Shown: piece by piece, positions 8,103 through 14,785 of the stretch
How positions within the stretch are numbered: the stretch's first letter is position 1
How the letters are laid out: every line of letters starts with the position of its first letter
Source: DATGWF01 sp035299585
GTDB taxonomy: Bacteria; Actinomycetota; Actinomycetes; Actinomycetales; Microbacteriaceae
Reading direction: 5' to 3'
Assembly (NCBI GenBank): GCA_035299585.1
Contig: DATGWF010000012.1
Coordinates: 1 to 18,486 of the forward strand
DNA length: 18,486 nucleotides
Made by a program: the position numbers and the translations under genes
Notes under the pieces: model-generated
The model's database searches: none
Told to the model about the DNA's origin: nothing
The model's input: only the letters and a program-made list of their open reading frames with translations

Positions 8103-8246
8103 TGCACCAGGAGTGTTCTGCAATCACATTCCGCGTGCCGCCTCAGCTCAACGGCGACGCTGGAATCACGTTAACTCGAATCCGTGAAATCGAACAGTCC
8201 GCATCCACAATTCTCAGCCAATGTCCGGCAAGTGAGGTGCTTGGTC

Positions 8247-8948
8247 TCAGAAAACGTCGGGGCTTGGTGTGGAGGTGTGCCGGATGGACACGTCCGCATG
8301 GCGGTCGAATCGATAGCCCTGTCCTCGGACCGTGCGGACGATGTCTTCGTACTGGCTGAGCTTCGAACGTAGGCGCCGAACGTGGACGTCGATTGTTCGT
8401 GCATTTGGGACTTCGTCGGCCTCGGCGCCGCCCCAGAGGCCGTCAATGAGTTCGGCACGTTCGACCGTGCGTCCCTCGCGCAAGACGAGGAAGCGCAGGA
8501 GTTCGAATTCTTTGTAGGTGAGATTCGCGGTGTGGCCGTCAAGCTGCACGCGCTTTCGGGAGAGGTCGATGACGACGCCCTCTTCGTGCGGCGTGCGCAC
8601 CGGCTCGGGACGCCGAGCGGCGAGTGCCTTGGGATCTTGGAGGGCGAGGCGGACGACATCGAGGTCGCGACCGCCGATGCCGATGGGTGCCAGGGCGACC
8701 GCCGCGTGGGTCTCAAGCGATGGCACGAGCTCGGCCGCGCGAGCGCGGAGTGCTTCAACGATGTGGTGCAGACTCGTGCCAGCAGCGCGTGCGGTCGCCT
8801 CATCAATTCCGACGTAGAGCGCAAAACCGCGCGCTTCGGTGGACTGCGGAACAGCGCTCAGGCCACGAGGGGCGGTCAGTGAATCGCTCGGGAGGGCCGT
8901 CGAGGCAGCGTGCTGGGTGCGAGCGGTAGCAAGGTGTGAGGTGGTCAT
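8247..8948 (-). CDS. Winged-helix (OmpR/PhoB-type) regulator without a receiver domain
   Basis: Probable DNA-binding regulator of 233 residues. Residues about 124-216 form a complete OmpR/PhoB-type winged helix: ANLTYKEFELLRFLVLREGRTVERAELIDGLWG, then ARTIDVHVRRLRSKL and IVRTVRGQGYRF. The N-terminal 120 residues do not resemble a response-regulator receiver domain and lack its phosphorylated-Asp landmarks. They contain a segment GFALYVGIDEATARAAGTSLHHIVEAL that looks like a small folded domain of unknown type. No histidine kinase is nearby. GGAGA lies 6 bases before the ATG and supports the start. A 396-base non-coding gap precedes it. What it senses or controls is not visible. Confidence 0.85.
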   Translation of the reverse strand: MTTSHLATARTQHAASTALPSDSLTAPRGLSAVPQSTEARGFALYVGIDEATARAAGTSLHHIVEALRARAAELVPSLETHAAVALAPIGIGGRDLDVVRLALQDPKALAARRPEPVRTPHEEGVVIDLSRKRVQLDGHTANLTYKEFELLRFLVLREGRTVERAELIDGLWGGAEADEVPNARTIDVHVRRLRSKLSQYEDIVRTVRGQGYRFDRHADVSIRHTSTPSPDVF

Positions 8949-9344
8949 GAAAATCTCCGAATGTGTGGGTGTGTCAGGGTGCGCAAAAGGGGCGCGGCGA
9001 GAGCCTGGGTTACTGACAACAACACATTCGACGAGTCATGAACATGAGTAAATCCGATGTTTGCGGCGGTGTCAAACCGGGTCCGACCAGCTGCCGCAAG
9101 GAGAATTCGGGACATCCCTGGGCGGCCGACAACCCGTTCATGTCATGCGGCGTAACGTGCAGAAAATTCATACATGGGAACTGCGCATGGATTGTCTGCA
9201 TATTCGTCGCGGAATCGGCTTGAGGTGACTGAACATTCGCCACGAACGAAAAAGTGGCGGAATCGTCACCGACCGCGCCTTCGGCCGCGTTGCCGCGGTG
9301 GAACCGGGGTGACCCTGGCGAGGCGGTCGCCGTCGCGGCGTGAG
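8949..9344. other. 396-base intergenic region between the winged-helix gene and upp
   Basis: No gene is supported. Short open frames at 9010-9243 (minus) and 9038-9223 (plus) lack recognisable products and good ribosome sites. The region should hold the promoter of the minus-strand winged-helix gene and the 3' end of the upp message. One weak dyad, CGCCAC (9238-9243) with GTGGCG (9254-9259) around a 10-base loop, could be a upp terminator. The middle part is more AT-rich than its surroundings. Confidence 0.45.
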
Positions 9345-9977
9345 CTAGATGGTTCCGTAAAGGCGGTCGCCCGCGTCGCCGAGGCCAGGAACGATGTAGC
9401 CGTGCTCGTTCAGTCGCTCATCAACGGCCGCGACGACTACCGTGACGTCTTGGTCAGCGAAGGCTTCTTCGACCGCGGCAATTCCTTCCGGCGACGCCAG
9501 AATGCACACCGCGGTGACCTCGGTCGCTCCGCGCTCGATGAGGAAGTGGATCGCTGCGATGAGCGAACCGCCGGTCGCGAGCATCGGGTCAAGGACGAAG
9601 CATTGCCGATCGTCGAGTCGGTCGGGAAGGCGCTCGGCATAGGTGGTCGGCTCGAGGGTCTCCTCGTTGCGAGCCATGCCCAGGAATCCCACCTCCGCGG
9701 TCGGAATGAGCGTGACCATGCCGTCGAGCATGCCGAGGCCCGCGCGCAGGATGGGGACGATGAGCGGACGGGGAGAACTGATTTCGACGCCCTGAGCGAG
9801 CGCAACCGGCGTCTGCACCTCGACCGGCGAGACGCGGACGTCGCGCGTGCTCTCGTAGGCAAGAAGCGTCATTAGCTCGCTCACGAGTTGCCGGAACGTC
9901 GGTGACGGCGTGCGCACGTCGCGCAGCACCGTGAGTTTGTGGGTGATGAGGGGGTGGTTGGCAACATGCACTCGCAT
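9345..9977 (-). CDS. upp: Uracil phosphoribosyltransferase
   Basis: Converts uracil and PRPP to UMP in pyrimidine salvage. The 210-residue length is typical. It begins MRVHVANHPLITHKLTVLRD, the standard family N-terminus. Later come PILRAGLGMLDG (about 75-86) and the PRPP-binding loop VLDPMLATGGSLIAAI (about 128-143), and it ends GDAGDRLYGTI. The open frame continues upstream to 10163, but homology begins at 9977. A TAGACT hexamer lies 7 bases before the ATG with no Shine-Dalgarno sequence, suggesting a leaderless mRNA. The tadA gene starts in the opposite direction only 12 bases away. Confidence 0.96.
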   Translation of the reverse strand: MRVHVANHPLITHKLTVLRDVRTPSPTFRQLVSELMTLLAYESTRDVRVSPVEVQTPVALAQGVEISSPRPLIVPILRAGLGMLDGMVTLIPTAEVGFLGMARNEETLEPTTYAERLPDRLDDRQCFVLDPMLATGGSLIAAIHFLIERGATEVTAVCILASPEGIAAVEEAFADQDVTVVVAAVDERLNEHGYIVPGLGDAGDRLYGTI

Positions 9978-9990
9978 AAGCTCGAGTCTA
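9977..9990. promoter_or_regulatory. Overlapping divergent -10 boxes for upp and tadA
   Basis: On the minus strand TAGACT (9990-9985) is 7 bases before the upp ATG. On the plus strand TAAGCT (9977-9982) is 7 bases before the tadA ATG. Each box overlaps the other gene's start codon, so both mRNAs would be leaderless and the promoters could hardly be occupied together. Positional inference. Confidence 0.5.
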
Positions 9991-10475
9991 TGAGCTTCCC
10001 GGACCTCGAGTCGCTGATGCGGCGGGCGATTGAGATTGCCGGCACCGAACCGAGACCGGCACGGCCCGACGTTCCGGTGGGTGCACTCATTGTGGACGCT
10101 TCGGGAGCCGTGATTGCCGAGGCGCGAAACGAAAAGGAGCTTCGGAACGATCCGACTGCACACGCCGAAGTTCTCGCGATTCGGGCTGCTGCCGAACGCC
10201 TCGGCGACCGAGTGCTCGCCGAAACCATCCTTGTCGTCACCCTCGAGCCGTGTGTCATGTGCGCCGGAGCAATTGCTGCAGCGCGCATCCCGCGGGTTGT
10301 GTTCGGTGCATGGGACGAGAAGGCGGGTGCGGCCGGCTCGATGTACGACATCCTTCGCGACCGCCGTTTGCCGAACCGCACAGAAGTCATCGGTGGCGTG
10401 CTCGAAACCGAGGCGGCCGAAATTCTCCGGGCGTTCTTTGCCGAACGTCGGGGCGATGCCCCGAACCTGCTCTAG
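9990..10475 (+). CDS. tadA: tRNA adenosine(34) deaminase
   Basis: Deaminates the wobble adenosine of tRNA-Arg(ACG) to inosine. The 161-residue protein has the zinc-dependent cytidine/deoxycytidylate deaminase fold. The HAE motif gives His58 and catalytic Glu60, and PCVMC gives zinc ligands Cys88 and Cys91. RNDPTAHAEVLAIRAA is typical of TadA. The start at 9990 is preferred to 9939 because the longer form would run across the upp start and because a -10-like box lies 7 bases before 9990. The TAG stop shares a CTAG tetranucleotide with the stop of the convergent CDF gene. Nucleoside deaminases of other specificity look similar, but the motif context favours TadA. Confidence 0.92.
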   Translation: MSFPDLESLMRRAIEIAGTEPRPARPDVPVGALIVDASGAVIAEARNEKELRNDPTAHAEVLAIRAAAERLGDRVLAETILVVTLEPCVMCAGAIAAARIPRVVFGAWDEKAGAAGSMYDILRDRRLPNRTEVIGGVLETEAAEILRAFFAERRGDAPNLL

Positions 10476-11434
10476 TCGGAGCTCGGCAACACGATCGCCT
10501 CGGTGGTGAGTCCGCTCGTCCGGGCTTCGCGGTCGACGTCGGGCTCGATGTAGATGACGCGTGCAATCGGAACCGCGCTTCGGATTCGGACTTCGATCAC
10601 GTCGATGGCGGCAGCGACGGAATCGAGCCGCTCGTTTGCCGCGAATGCGAGCTTGGTTGCGACAAGGAGCTCGTCGGGTCCGAGGTGCAGAGTCTTCATG
10701 TGGATGATGCGCTGCACTTCGGGCCCGTCAAGAATTGCGGCGCTGATGGCTTCACGGTCGCTCGCGCTCGCTCCCTCGCCCACCAATAGGCTCTTCGTTT
10801 CGATGCCGAGGATGAGCGCAACGAGGACCAGGAGCGCCCCGATAGCGAGGGTCCCGAGGGCATCCCACACGGCGTTTCCCGTGAGCGTCGAGAGTCCGAC
10901 GCCGAGCGCGGCGCAGAAGAGACCGACGAGTGCCGCGCAGTCCTCGAGCAGCACGACGGGGAGCTCCGGCGCCTTTGCGTGCCGGACATAGGCCACCCAG
11001 GACTGCCCGCCCTTGTGCGCTCGAGCCTCACGAATGGCTGTGCGCAACGACAGGCTTTCGAGCACGATTGCGACTCCGAGCACCGATAGCGGGAGCCAGG
11101 CCATCTCAATGTCGTGCGGATGTTGCAGCTTGTCAATGCCCTCGAGGATGCTGAAGATGCCACCGACGCTGAACAGCACAATCGAGACGACGAAGGCATA
11201 TACGAAGCGGTCGCGACCGTACCCGAAGGGATGGGCGTCATTCGCAGCTCGACGGGAACGACGCCCGCCGATCATCAACAAAATCTGGTTGCCACTATCG
11301 GCAAGCGAGTGGACCCCCTCCGCAAGCATCGATGCTGAGCCGGAAAAGGCCCAGGCGATGAACTTGGTTGTCGCGATGCCGAGGTTGGCGGCAAGGGCTG
11401 CCACAATCGCTCGGGTTCCGCCTGAACTACTCAT
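10472..11434 (-). CDS. Cation diffusion facilitator (CDF) family transporter
   Basis: Membrane proton/divalent-cation antiporter of 320 residues. TM2 carries the HSLADSGN motif (His42, Asp46). HPFGYGRDRFVYAF lies near residues 68-81, and TM5 carries LLEDCAALVG (Glu164, Asp165), a pattern closer to the SLC30A9-like branch than to zinc exporters with HxxxD in TM5. A soluble C-terminal domain follows from about residue 215. The metal (Zn, Fe, Mn or Co) cannot be assigned. The stop overlaps that of tadA; the start lies 32 bases from divergent proC. TAGGCT 6 bases before the ATG, with no Shine-Dalgarno sequence, suggests a leaderless message. Confidence 0.92.
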   Translation of the reverse strand: MSSSGGTRAIVAALAANLGIATTKFIAWAFSGSASMLAEGVHSLADSGNQILLMIGGRRSRRAANDAHPFGYGRDRFVYAFVVSIVLFSVGGIFSILEGIDKLQHPHDIEMAWLPLSVLGVAIVLESLSLRTAIREARAHKGGQSWVAYVRHAKAPELPVVLLEDCAALVGLFCAALGVGLSTLTGNAVWDALGTLAIGALLVLVALILGIETKSLLVGEGASASDREAISAAILDGPEVQRIIHMKTLHLGPDELLVATKLAFAANERLDSVAAAIDVIEVRIRSAVPIARVIYIEPDVDREARTSGLTTEAIVLPSSD

Positions 11435-11440
11435 GGCCCC

Positions 11441-11460
11441 AGCCTATGCCCGCCTAGGAT
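11441..11460. promoter_or_regulatory. Divergent -10 boxes for the CDF gene and proC
   Basis: TAGGCT on the minus strand (11446-11441) is exactly 6 bases before the CDF ATG. TAGGAT on the plus strand (11455-11460) is exactly 6 bases before the proC ATG. Neither gene has a Shine-Dalgarno sequence. Both promoters fit in a 32-base gap, so their upstream parts extend into each other's coding region. Confidence 0.55.
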
Positions 11461-11466
11461 GAGGCC

Positions 11467-12306
11467 ATGGCAGGTATTCTCCCCTCGCTCGCGTTTCTCG
11501 GCGCCGGATCGATGGCCCGAGCCATCATCGAGGGGGTTCGCAATGCCCCCGTTCAGCTCGAGGGGCCAATTCGAGTCACCAATCGCTCGGCCGCTGCCGC
11601 GGCTATGTTCGACGGCGTCGTCGGCATCATTGCGGATAGCGTCGACATCACGCCGGATGCGAATCGCATCGCGGCGGCGGCGTCCCAGCTCGTCGTCGTG
11701 GCGGTAAAGCCCGCCATGGTTGTGCCGTTACTCGATGAGATTGCTGATGCCCTCCAGCCCGGGTCCACGGTTGTCAGTGTCGCGGCCGGCGTCACGACGG
11801 CAACGATGGAGTCCCGACTTCCTGAGCACGTCTCCGTCGTGCGAACGATGCCGAACACCCCAGCCCAGGTGGGTCGCGCAGTCACCGGCATCGCAGGCGG
11901 AGCCCGCGCCGACCGAGAGGCACTCGACGCCGTCGTGACCCTGTTCGAGACGGTCGGTTCGGTCATCGTGACAGAGGAGGCGCGCATCGATGCGCTCTCG
12001 ACCGTGAGTGGCAGCGGGCCGGCCTATGTGTTCTATCTCATCGAACAGCTCGAAGCGGCCGCTCGAGCGCTCGGATTCTCTGCGGACGAGTCGACACTCA
12101 TGGTTCGTGAGACCTTCGCCGGATCGCTCGACCTGCTCGATCGCGCGGGAATTGAGCCCGCTGAGCTGCGGCGCCGCGTGACGAGCCCCAACGGCACGAC
12201 CGAGCGAGCAATCGCCACTTTTGATGCGGCCGATATTGCTGGCACCTTCCGTGCCGCGACCGAAGCGGCCCTTGCTCGTGCTCGCGAAATGGCGGCGTCG
12301 GCCTAG
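11467..12306 (+). CDS. proC: Pyrroline-5-carboxylate reductase
   Basis: Last step of proline synthesis, reducing pyrroline-5-carboxylate with NAD(P)H. The 279-residue length is typical. The N-terminal Rossmann motif FLGAGSMARAIIEG starts at about residue 10, VVVAVKPAMV lies in the nucleotide-binding domain, VRTMPNTPAQVGRA lies near residue 122, and the dimer-domain signature STVSGSGPAYVFYLIEQLE lies near residue 178. It probably has a leaderless mRNA. Its TAG stop shares CTAG with the convergent cytochrome b5-like gene. It stands alone rather than in a proline operon. Confidence 0.96.
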   Translation: MAGILPSLAFLGAGSMARAIIEGVRNAPVQLEGPIRVTNRSAAAAAMFDGVVGIIADSVDITPDANRIAAAASQLVVVAVKPAMVVPLLDEIADALQPGSTVVSVAAGVTTATMESRLPEHVSVVRTMPNTPAQVGRAVTGIAGGARADREALDAVVTLFETVGSVIVTEEARIDALSTVSGSGPAYVFYLIEQLEAAARALGFSADESTLMVRETFAGSLDLLDRAGIEPAELRRRVTSPNGTTERAIATFDAADIAGTFRAATEAALARAREMAASA

Positions 12307-13145
12307 CCGAGAGTGCCGAGGGCGAGCCGCTTGAGCTCGCGAGCTGGGTCACGCTGACCGCCATGCTGACCCATGAACGCTGCCGTGCCGTCGCGGCCGC
12401 AGAGTTCGAGGATGGAGCGCGCCCCACCCGGATGCTCGGTGATCCACGGAGTGAGGTCGTACACCGTCCCGTCGATGACCGTCCAGCAGGACTCAGCCGA
12501 TGCGTGGCTCGCGACCTCTGCCGCCGAGATGACGGTTGCCGTCGGCTCGTTCCCGGGCGAGCTGGACGAGGGTGACGGCGATGCGCTCGGTGTGACGTCG
12601 GCAGACTGGGTTTGGGTGGGTGCCGAGCCGCCGTCGACGATGCGTCCTCCCCACACTGCCGTCGCGCCCGAGTGTCCCGCGAGAATCACCAGCACCAGCA
12701 CGACCAGCGCACTGAGGCTTGCAGCCGGTGCGAGGAATCGCGACCGCCAGGTGTCAGCGGTCCGACGCACGAACACCAGGGCGACGACCGCCGCGGCGAA
12801 CCAAACGAGCGCGACGTTGCCGAGTCGCTCGCCCCATTCGGCGTGTTCTGCAGGGAGCCCGGTGATGGCGGCGAGCGCCTTTCCGGTTTCTTCCGCGGCG
12901 ACGGCAGCGGCGCTTCCGACCCACCCGAGTCCGAGGAGCATTCCGTCGACGTAACCGGGAGTGTTTCGAAACCACAGTCGAGCGGCGAGTGCGAGAGCCG
13001 CGAGCGGCAGGAGCACCACCGCGCCATGCACCACGAGAGGATGCGAGGGGAGTCCGCCGATGACGCCGAGCGTGGATTCGGGAACGAGCTCGATTCCCAA
13101 CAGCAGTCCGAATCCGGCGACGCCAATCCAGGCGAGTCGAGTCAT
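12303..13145 (-). CDS. Membrane protein: DUF2231-like domain fused to a cytochrome b5-like heme domain
   Basis: Predicted 280-residue membrane protein. About five hydrophobic segments (roughly 5-22, 39-58, 69-86, 110-127, 138-156) resemble DUF2231, including LPSHPLVVHGAVVLLPLAALA. Residues about 172-200 are a Ser/Pro/Thr-rich linker. The C-terminal part, about 205-280, is a cytochrome b5-like domain with EHPGG (His238) and a second candidate heme ligand, His261, in MGQHGGQ. A b-type heme electron carrier or heme-binding role is inferred from the fold. GGAGG lies 7 bases before ATG 13145, which decides that start over the open-frame start at 13250. The TAG stop overlaps the proC stop in CTAG. 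Confidence 0.85.
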   Translation of the reverse strand: MTRLAWIGVAGFGLLLGIELVPESTLGVIGGLPSHPLVVHGAVVLLPLAALALAARLWFRNTPGYVDGMLLGLGWVGSAAAVAAEETGKALAAITGLPAEHAEWGERLGNVALVWFAAAVVALVFVRRTADTWRSRFLAPAASLSALVVLVLVILAGHSGATAVWGGRIVDGGSAPTQTQSADVTPSASPSPSSSSPGNEPTATVISAAEVASHASAESCWTVIDGTVYDLTPWITEHPGGARSILELCGRDGTAAFMGQHGGQRDPARELKRLALGTLG

Positions 13146-13312
13146 GGTGTCCTCCAGTCGGAGCGTATCAGCAGGAGTCGGAACCTCTTCGCAAGCTGAC
13201 GCTCGAGCGCGTTCGGCTGGCTTTCGAATCCATAGGGAGTTCATAGCCACGACACAGTTGGTCCGTAGCCCGAGACGTCACGCTGGCCATACCCCTGAAC
13301 AAAGGAGAGATC

Positions 13313-13753
13313 ATGGCAGCAGGAAAGAACGAAACCGGTGAGCCGCGCGAGATGAGTCCGGAGGACCTCCCTGAAGTCGAGGGCACTCCGACGCAGCCCG
13401 AGGTGAGCCTCGCTTCGAAATCACGATTCCGGCGTCCGCTTGTTATCGGTGGCAGCATTGCCGCTGGCGTACTCGCACTCGGACTGAGTTTCGGCGGCGG
13501 ATATGCGCTCGGCACTCATGGCGACCACGGCCCACATGATGGCCAAGGCTCGTTCGCCGACGGCTCAGGCTTCGGAGGGCGCGACCGCGATCGCGACCAC
13601 GACCGACAGCGGGGCGCCGACGGTGGTCAGGGTGGATTGATGCCGGGCGGTCCGAACGGCCAGATACTTCCGGGTGCGCCGGATCAACTCCCCGGTTCCC
13701 CTGCGCTCCCGGGCGCAACGCCGGCACCGAGTGCCGGCACGACGGCCCCCTAG
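13313..13753 (+). CDS. Small membrane-anchored protein with a Gly/Asp/Arg- and Pro-rich tail
   Basis: Unrecognised 146-residue protein. Residues 1-41 are hydrophilic and acidic and end in a basic cluster (SKSRFRR). Residues 43 to about 64 form one membrane segment (LVIGGSIAAGVLALGLSFGG). The rest is low-complexity: His/Gly/Asp, then alternating Asp-Arg (GRDRDRDHDRQRG), then a Gly/Pro/Ala-rich stretch. The positive residues just before the membrane segment suggest the N-terminus is inside and the tail outside. AAAGGAGA lies 5 bases before the ATG, a strong ribosome site, so the gene is probably real. An 8-bp dyad (13720-13738) in its last codons could act as a transcript end. It precedes an ArsR-like gene by 53 bases. 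No function is proposed. Confidence 0.7.
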   Translation: MAAGKNETGEPREMSPEDLPEVEGTPTQPEVSLASKSRFRRPLVIGGSIAAGVLALGLSFGGGYALGTHGDHGPHDGQGSFADGSGFGGRDRDRDHDRQRGADGGQGGLMPGGPNGQILPGAPDQLPGSPALPGATPAPSAGTTAP

Positions 13754-13794
13754 TCCGAAACGGCCCTCGAATGGCCCTCGCGCCGCGAGTTCAT

Positions 13795-13800
13795 TACTCT
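13795..13800 (+). promoter_or_regulatory. Putative -10 box TACTCT of the ArsR-like gene
   Basis: TACTCT is exactly 6 bases before ATG 13807. The arrangement matches the other leaderless starts in the window and picks 13807 over the in-frame ATGs at 13771 and 13801. Positional inference. Confidence 0.45.
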
Positions 13801-13806
13801 ATGGGC

Positions 13807-14238
13807 ATGGTAGACATCTTCGACGTCATCGCTGATGCCACTCGGCGTGACATTCTGGCGTATTTGCGGGAGCGTCAATCACGTCAGGGATTCGCCGGCC
13901 AAACCGGTGAGGCGAGTGTGTCCGAAATCGTGTCTGCCCTCGAAATCAGCCAGCCCACGGTGTCAAAGCACCTCAAGGTGCTTCGGGATACCAACCTCGT
14001 GACGGTCCGCGAAGACGGTCAGCACCGGTACTACCGGCTCGATGCGGCGCCCCTCGAGGACGTTCAAGACTGGCTCATCGAGTTTCTTGACGGCGACGAG
14101 GTCGCTCAGGATGCGGCCACTCTTGCCGCTATCGGGCTCGCGCGTGATCAGCGTGAGTTCGCAGAGACGCTCGGAAAGCGCGCGGCCGAACTGACCGACG
14201 CCGCGCGTCGCCCGCTCGGCTGGTTGCGCAAAGAGTGA
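13807..14238 (+). CDS. ArsR-like winged-helix transcriptional regulator
   Basis: DNA-binding regulator of 143 residues. It opens with DVIADATRRDILAYLRE, the ArsR-family first helices. The HTH is SVSEIVSALEISQPTVSKHLKVLRDTNLV, followed by the wing VREDGQHRYYRLDAAPLEDVQDWL. It lacks the ELCVC-type metal-binding cysteines of SmtB/ArsR sensors, so metal sensing is unlikely by that route. The C-terminal 45 residues are charged and unassigned. The start is placed at 13807 from the -10-like box 6 bases upstream. It converges with the glutaredoxin-like gene, 15 bases between stops. The targets are unknown. Confidence 0.88.
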   Translation: MVDIFDVIADATRRDILAYLRERQSRQGFAGQTGEASVSEIVSALEISQPTVSKHLKVLRDTNLVTVREDGQHRYYRLDAAPLEDVQDWLIEFLDGDEVAQDAATLAAIGLARDQREFAETLGKRAAELTDAARRPLGWLRKE

Positions 14239-14253
14239 CGGCGGTGTCTCGCG

Positions 14254-14499
14254 CTATCGGGAGTTGAGCGCGCGGGTGAGGCGCTCGCCATCCACCCGCC
14301 AGTACGTGTGCATTGCGCCATCGATGAGCACCACCGGAATCTCGTCGGCGTAGGCGTAGCGCAACTCAGGATTGGAATCGATGCTGAGCTCTTCGAAGGT
14401 GACCTCGGGGAAATGGGCGAGCACCTCGGCTACGGCGGCGCGCGCGTCATCACACAGGTGACATCCGTCACGGCCAATGAGGGTGAGTCGGGTACCCAT
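14254..14499 (-). CDS. Glutaredoxin-family (thioredoxin-fold) small protein
   Basis: An 81-residue cytosolic thiol-redox protein of the DUF836/glutaredoxin-like type. It begins MGTRLTLIGRDGCHLCDDARAAV, with a CxxC redox pair (CHLC) at residues 13-16. EIPVVLIDG holds the cis-proline region. Its partner is unknown. Start 14499 is favoured over 14505 because TAGGCT (14511-14506) is exactly 6 bases before it, the leaderless arrangement seen elsewhere in the window. It sits 86 bases downstream of the bS22 gene, separated by a strong hairpin, and converges with the ArsR-like gene. Confidence 0.9.
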   Translation of the reverse strand: MGTRLTLIGRDGCHLCDDARAAVAEVLAHFPEVTFEELSIDSNPELRYAYADEIPVVLIDGAMHTYWRVDGERLTRALNSR

Positions 14500-14505
14500 G
14501 TCCAC

Positions 14506-14511
14506 AGCCTA
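14506..14511 (-). promoter_or_regulatory. Putative -10 box TAGGCT of the glutaredoxin-like gene
   Basis: TAGGCT on the minus strand lies exactly 6 bases before ATG 14499, with no Shine-Dalgarno sequence. The same hexamer and spacing occur at the CDF gene. Confidence 0.5.
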
Positions 14512-14542
14512 AACCGCGCGGAACGCGCCCGGGAGACAACGA

Positions 14543-14569
14543 GAGAGCGCCGGCAAAGCCGGCGCTCTC
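14543..14569 (-). terminator. 12-bp hairpin after the bS22 gene
   Basis: GAGAGCGCCGGC (14543-14554) pairs exactly with GCCGGCGCTCTC (14558-14569) around AAA. It begins 16 bases past the bS22 stop on the minus strand and separates that gene from the glutaredoxin-like gene. No strong T-tract follows. Confidence 0.8.
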
Positions 14570-14585
14570 GTCGAATTCTGTGCGT

Positions 14586-14684
14586 CTACTTCTTGTTGCG
14601 ACGCTGGTGGCGAGTCTTGCGCAACAACTTGCGGTGCTTCTTCTTGGCCATCCGCTTGCGGCGCTTCTTGATGACTGAACCCAC
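14586..14684 (-). CDS. Small ribosomal protein bS22 (AURKAIP1/COX24 domain)
   Basis: A 32-residue, extremely basic peptide: MGSVIKKRRKRMAKKKHR, then KLLRKTRHQRRNKK. It matches the tiny actinobacterial 30S protein bS22 (also annotated AURKAIP1/COX24 domain-containing protein), which in mycobacterial ribosomes lies near the decoding region. It starts with GTG at 14684, and GTGAGG about 6 bases upstream serves as ribosome site. It lies downstream of the BldC-like gene on the same strand, an arrangement familiar in actinobacteria, and ends before a strong hairpin. Easily missed because of its length and GTG start. Confidence 0.93.
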   Translation of the reverse strand: MGSVIKKRRKRMAKKKHRKLLRKTRHQRRNKK

Positions 14685-14739
14685 GAAAACCTCACTTCAC
14701 CGGGCCGCGGCAACCGCGACTCCAAAGACCTAAACTGCT

Positions 14740-14776
14740 TGCCCGCCACTCAGGCGAGGCAGACTCGCACGAGTCT
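14740..14776. repeat. Two adjacent dyads between the BldC-like gene and bS22
   Basis: TGCCCGCC (14740-14747) pairs with GGCGAGGCA (14753-14761) with one bulged base around ACTCA. It is directly followed by a perfect 7-bp dyad AGACTCG-CA-CGAGTCT (14761-14776). A minus-strand TAGACT (14777-14772) lies in the second dyad and might serve as a -10 box for bS22. Terminator, operator or promoter cannot be told apart by reading. Confidence 0.5.
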
Positions 14777-14785
14777 AGCCGAAAA

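Noticed and set aside
8171..8350. Possible small Cys-containing protein ending LTCRTLAENCGCG then LFDFTDSS on the minus strand
   Set aside because: The tail looks protein-like, but the frame runs back into the winged-helix gene and I see no ribosome site or start that isolates it.
7610..8359. Plus-strand open frame of 249 codons
   Set aside because: It is antisense to the MarR gene and the end of the winged-helix gene. Its translation has no recognisable family features, and high-GC DNA commonly gives such mirror frames.
9010..9243. Two short open frames in the gap before upp, one on each strand
   Set aside because: Neither has a good ribosome site, a leaderless -10 box at the right distance, or a recognisable product.
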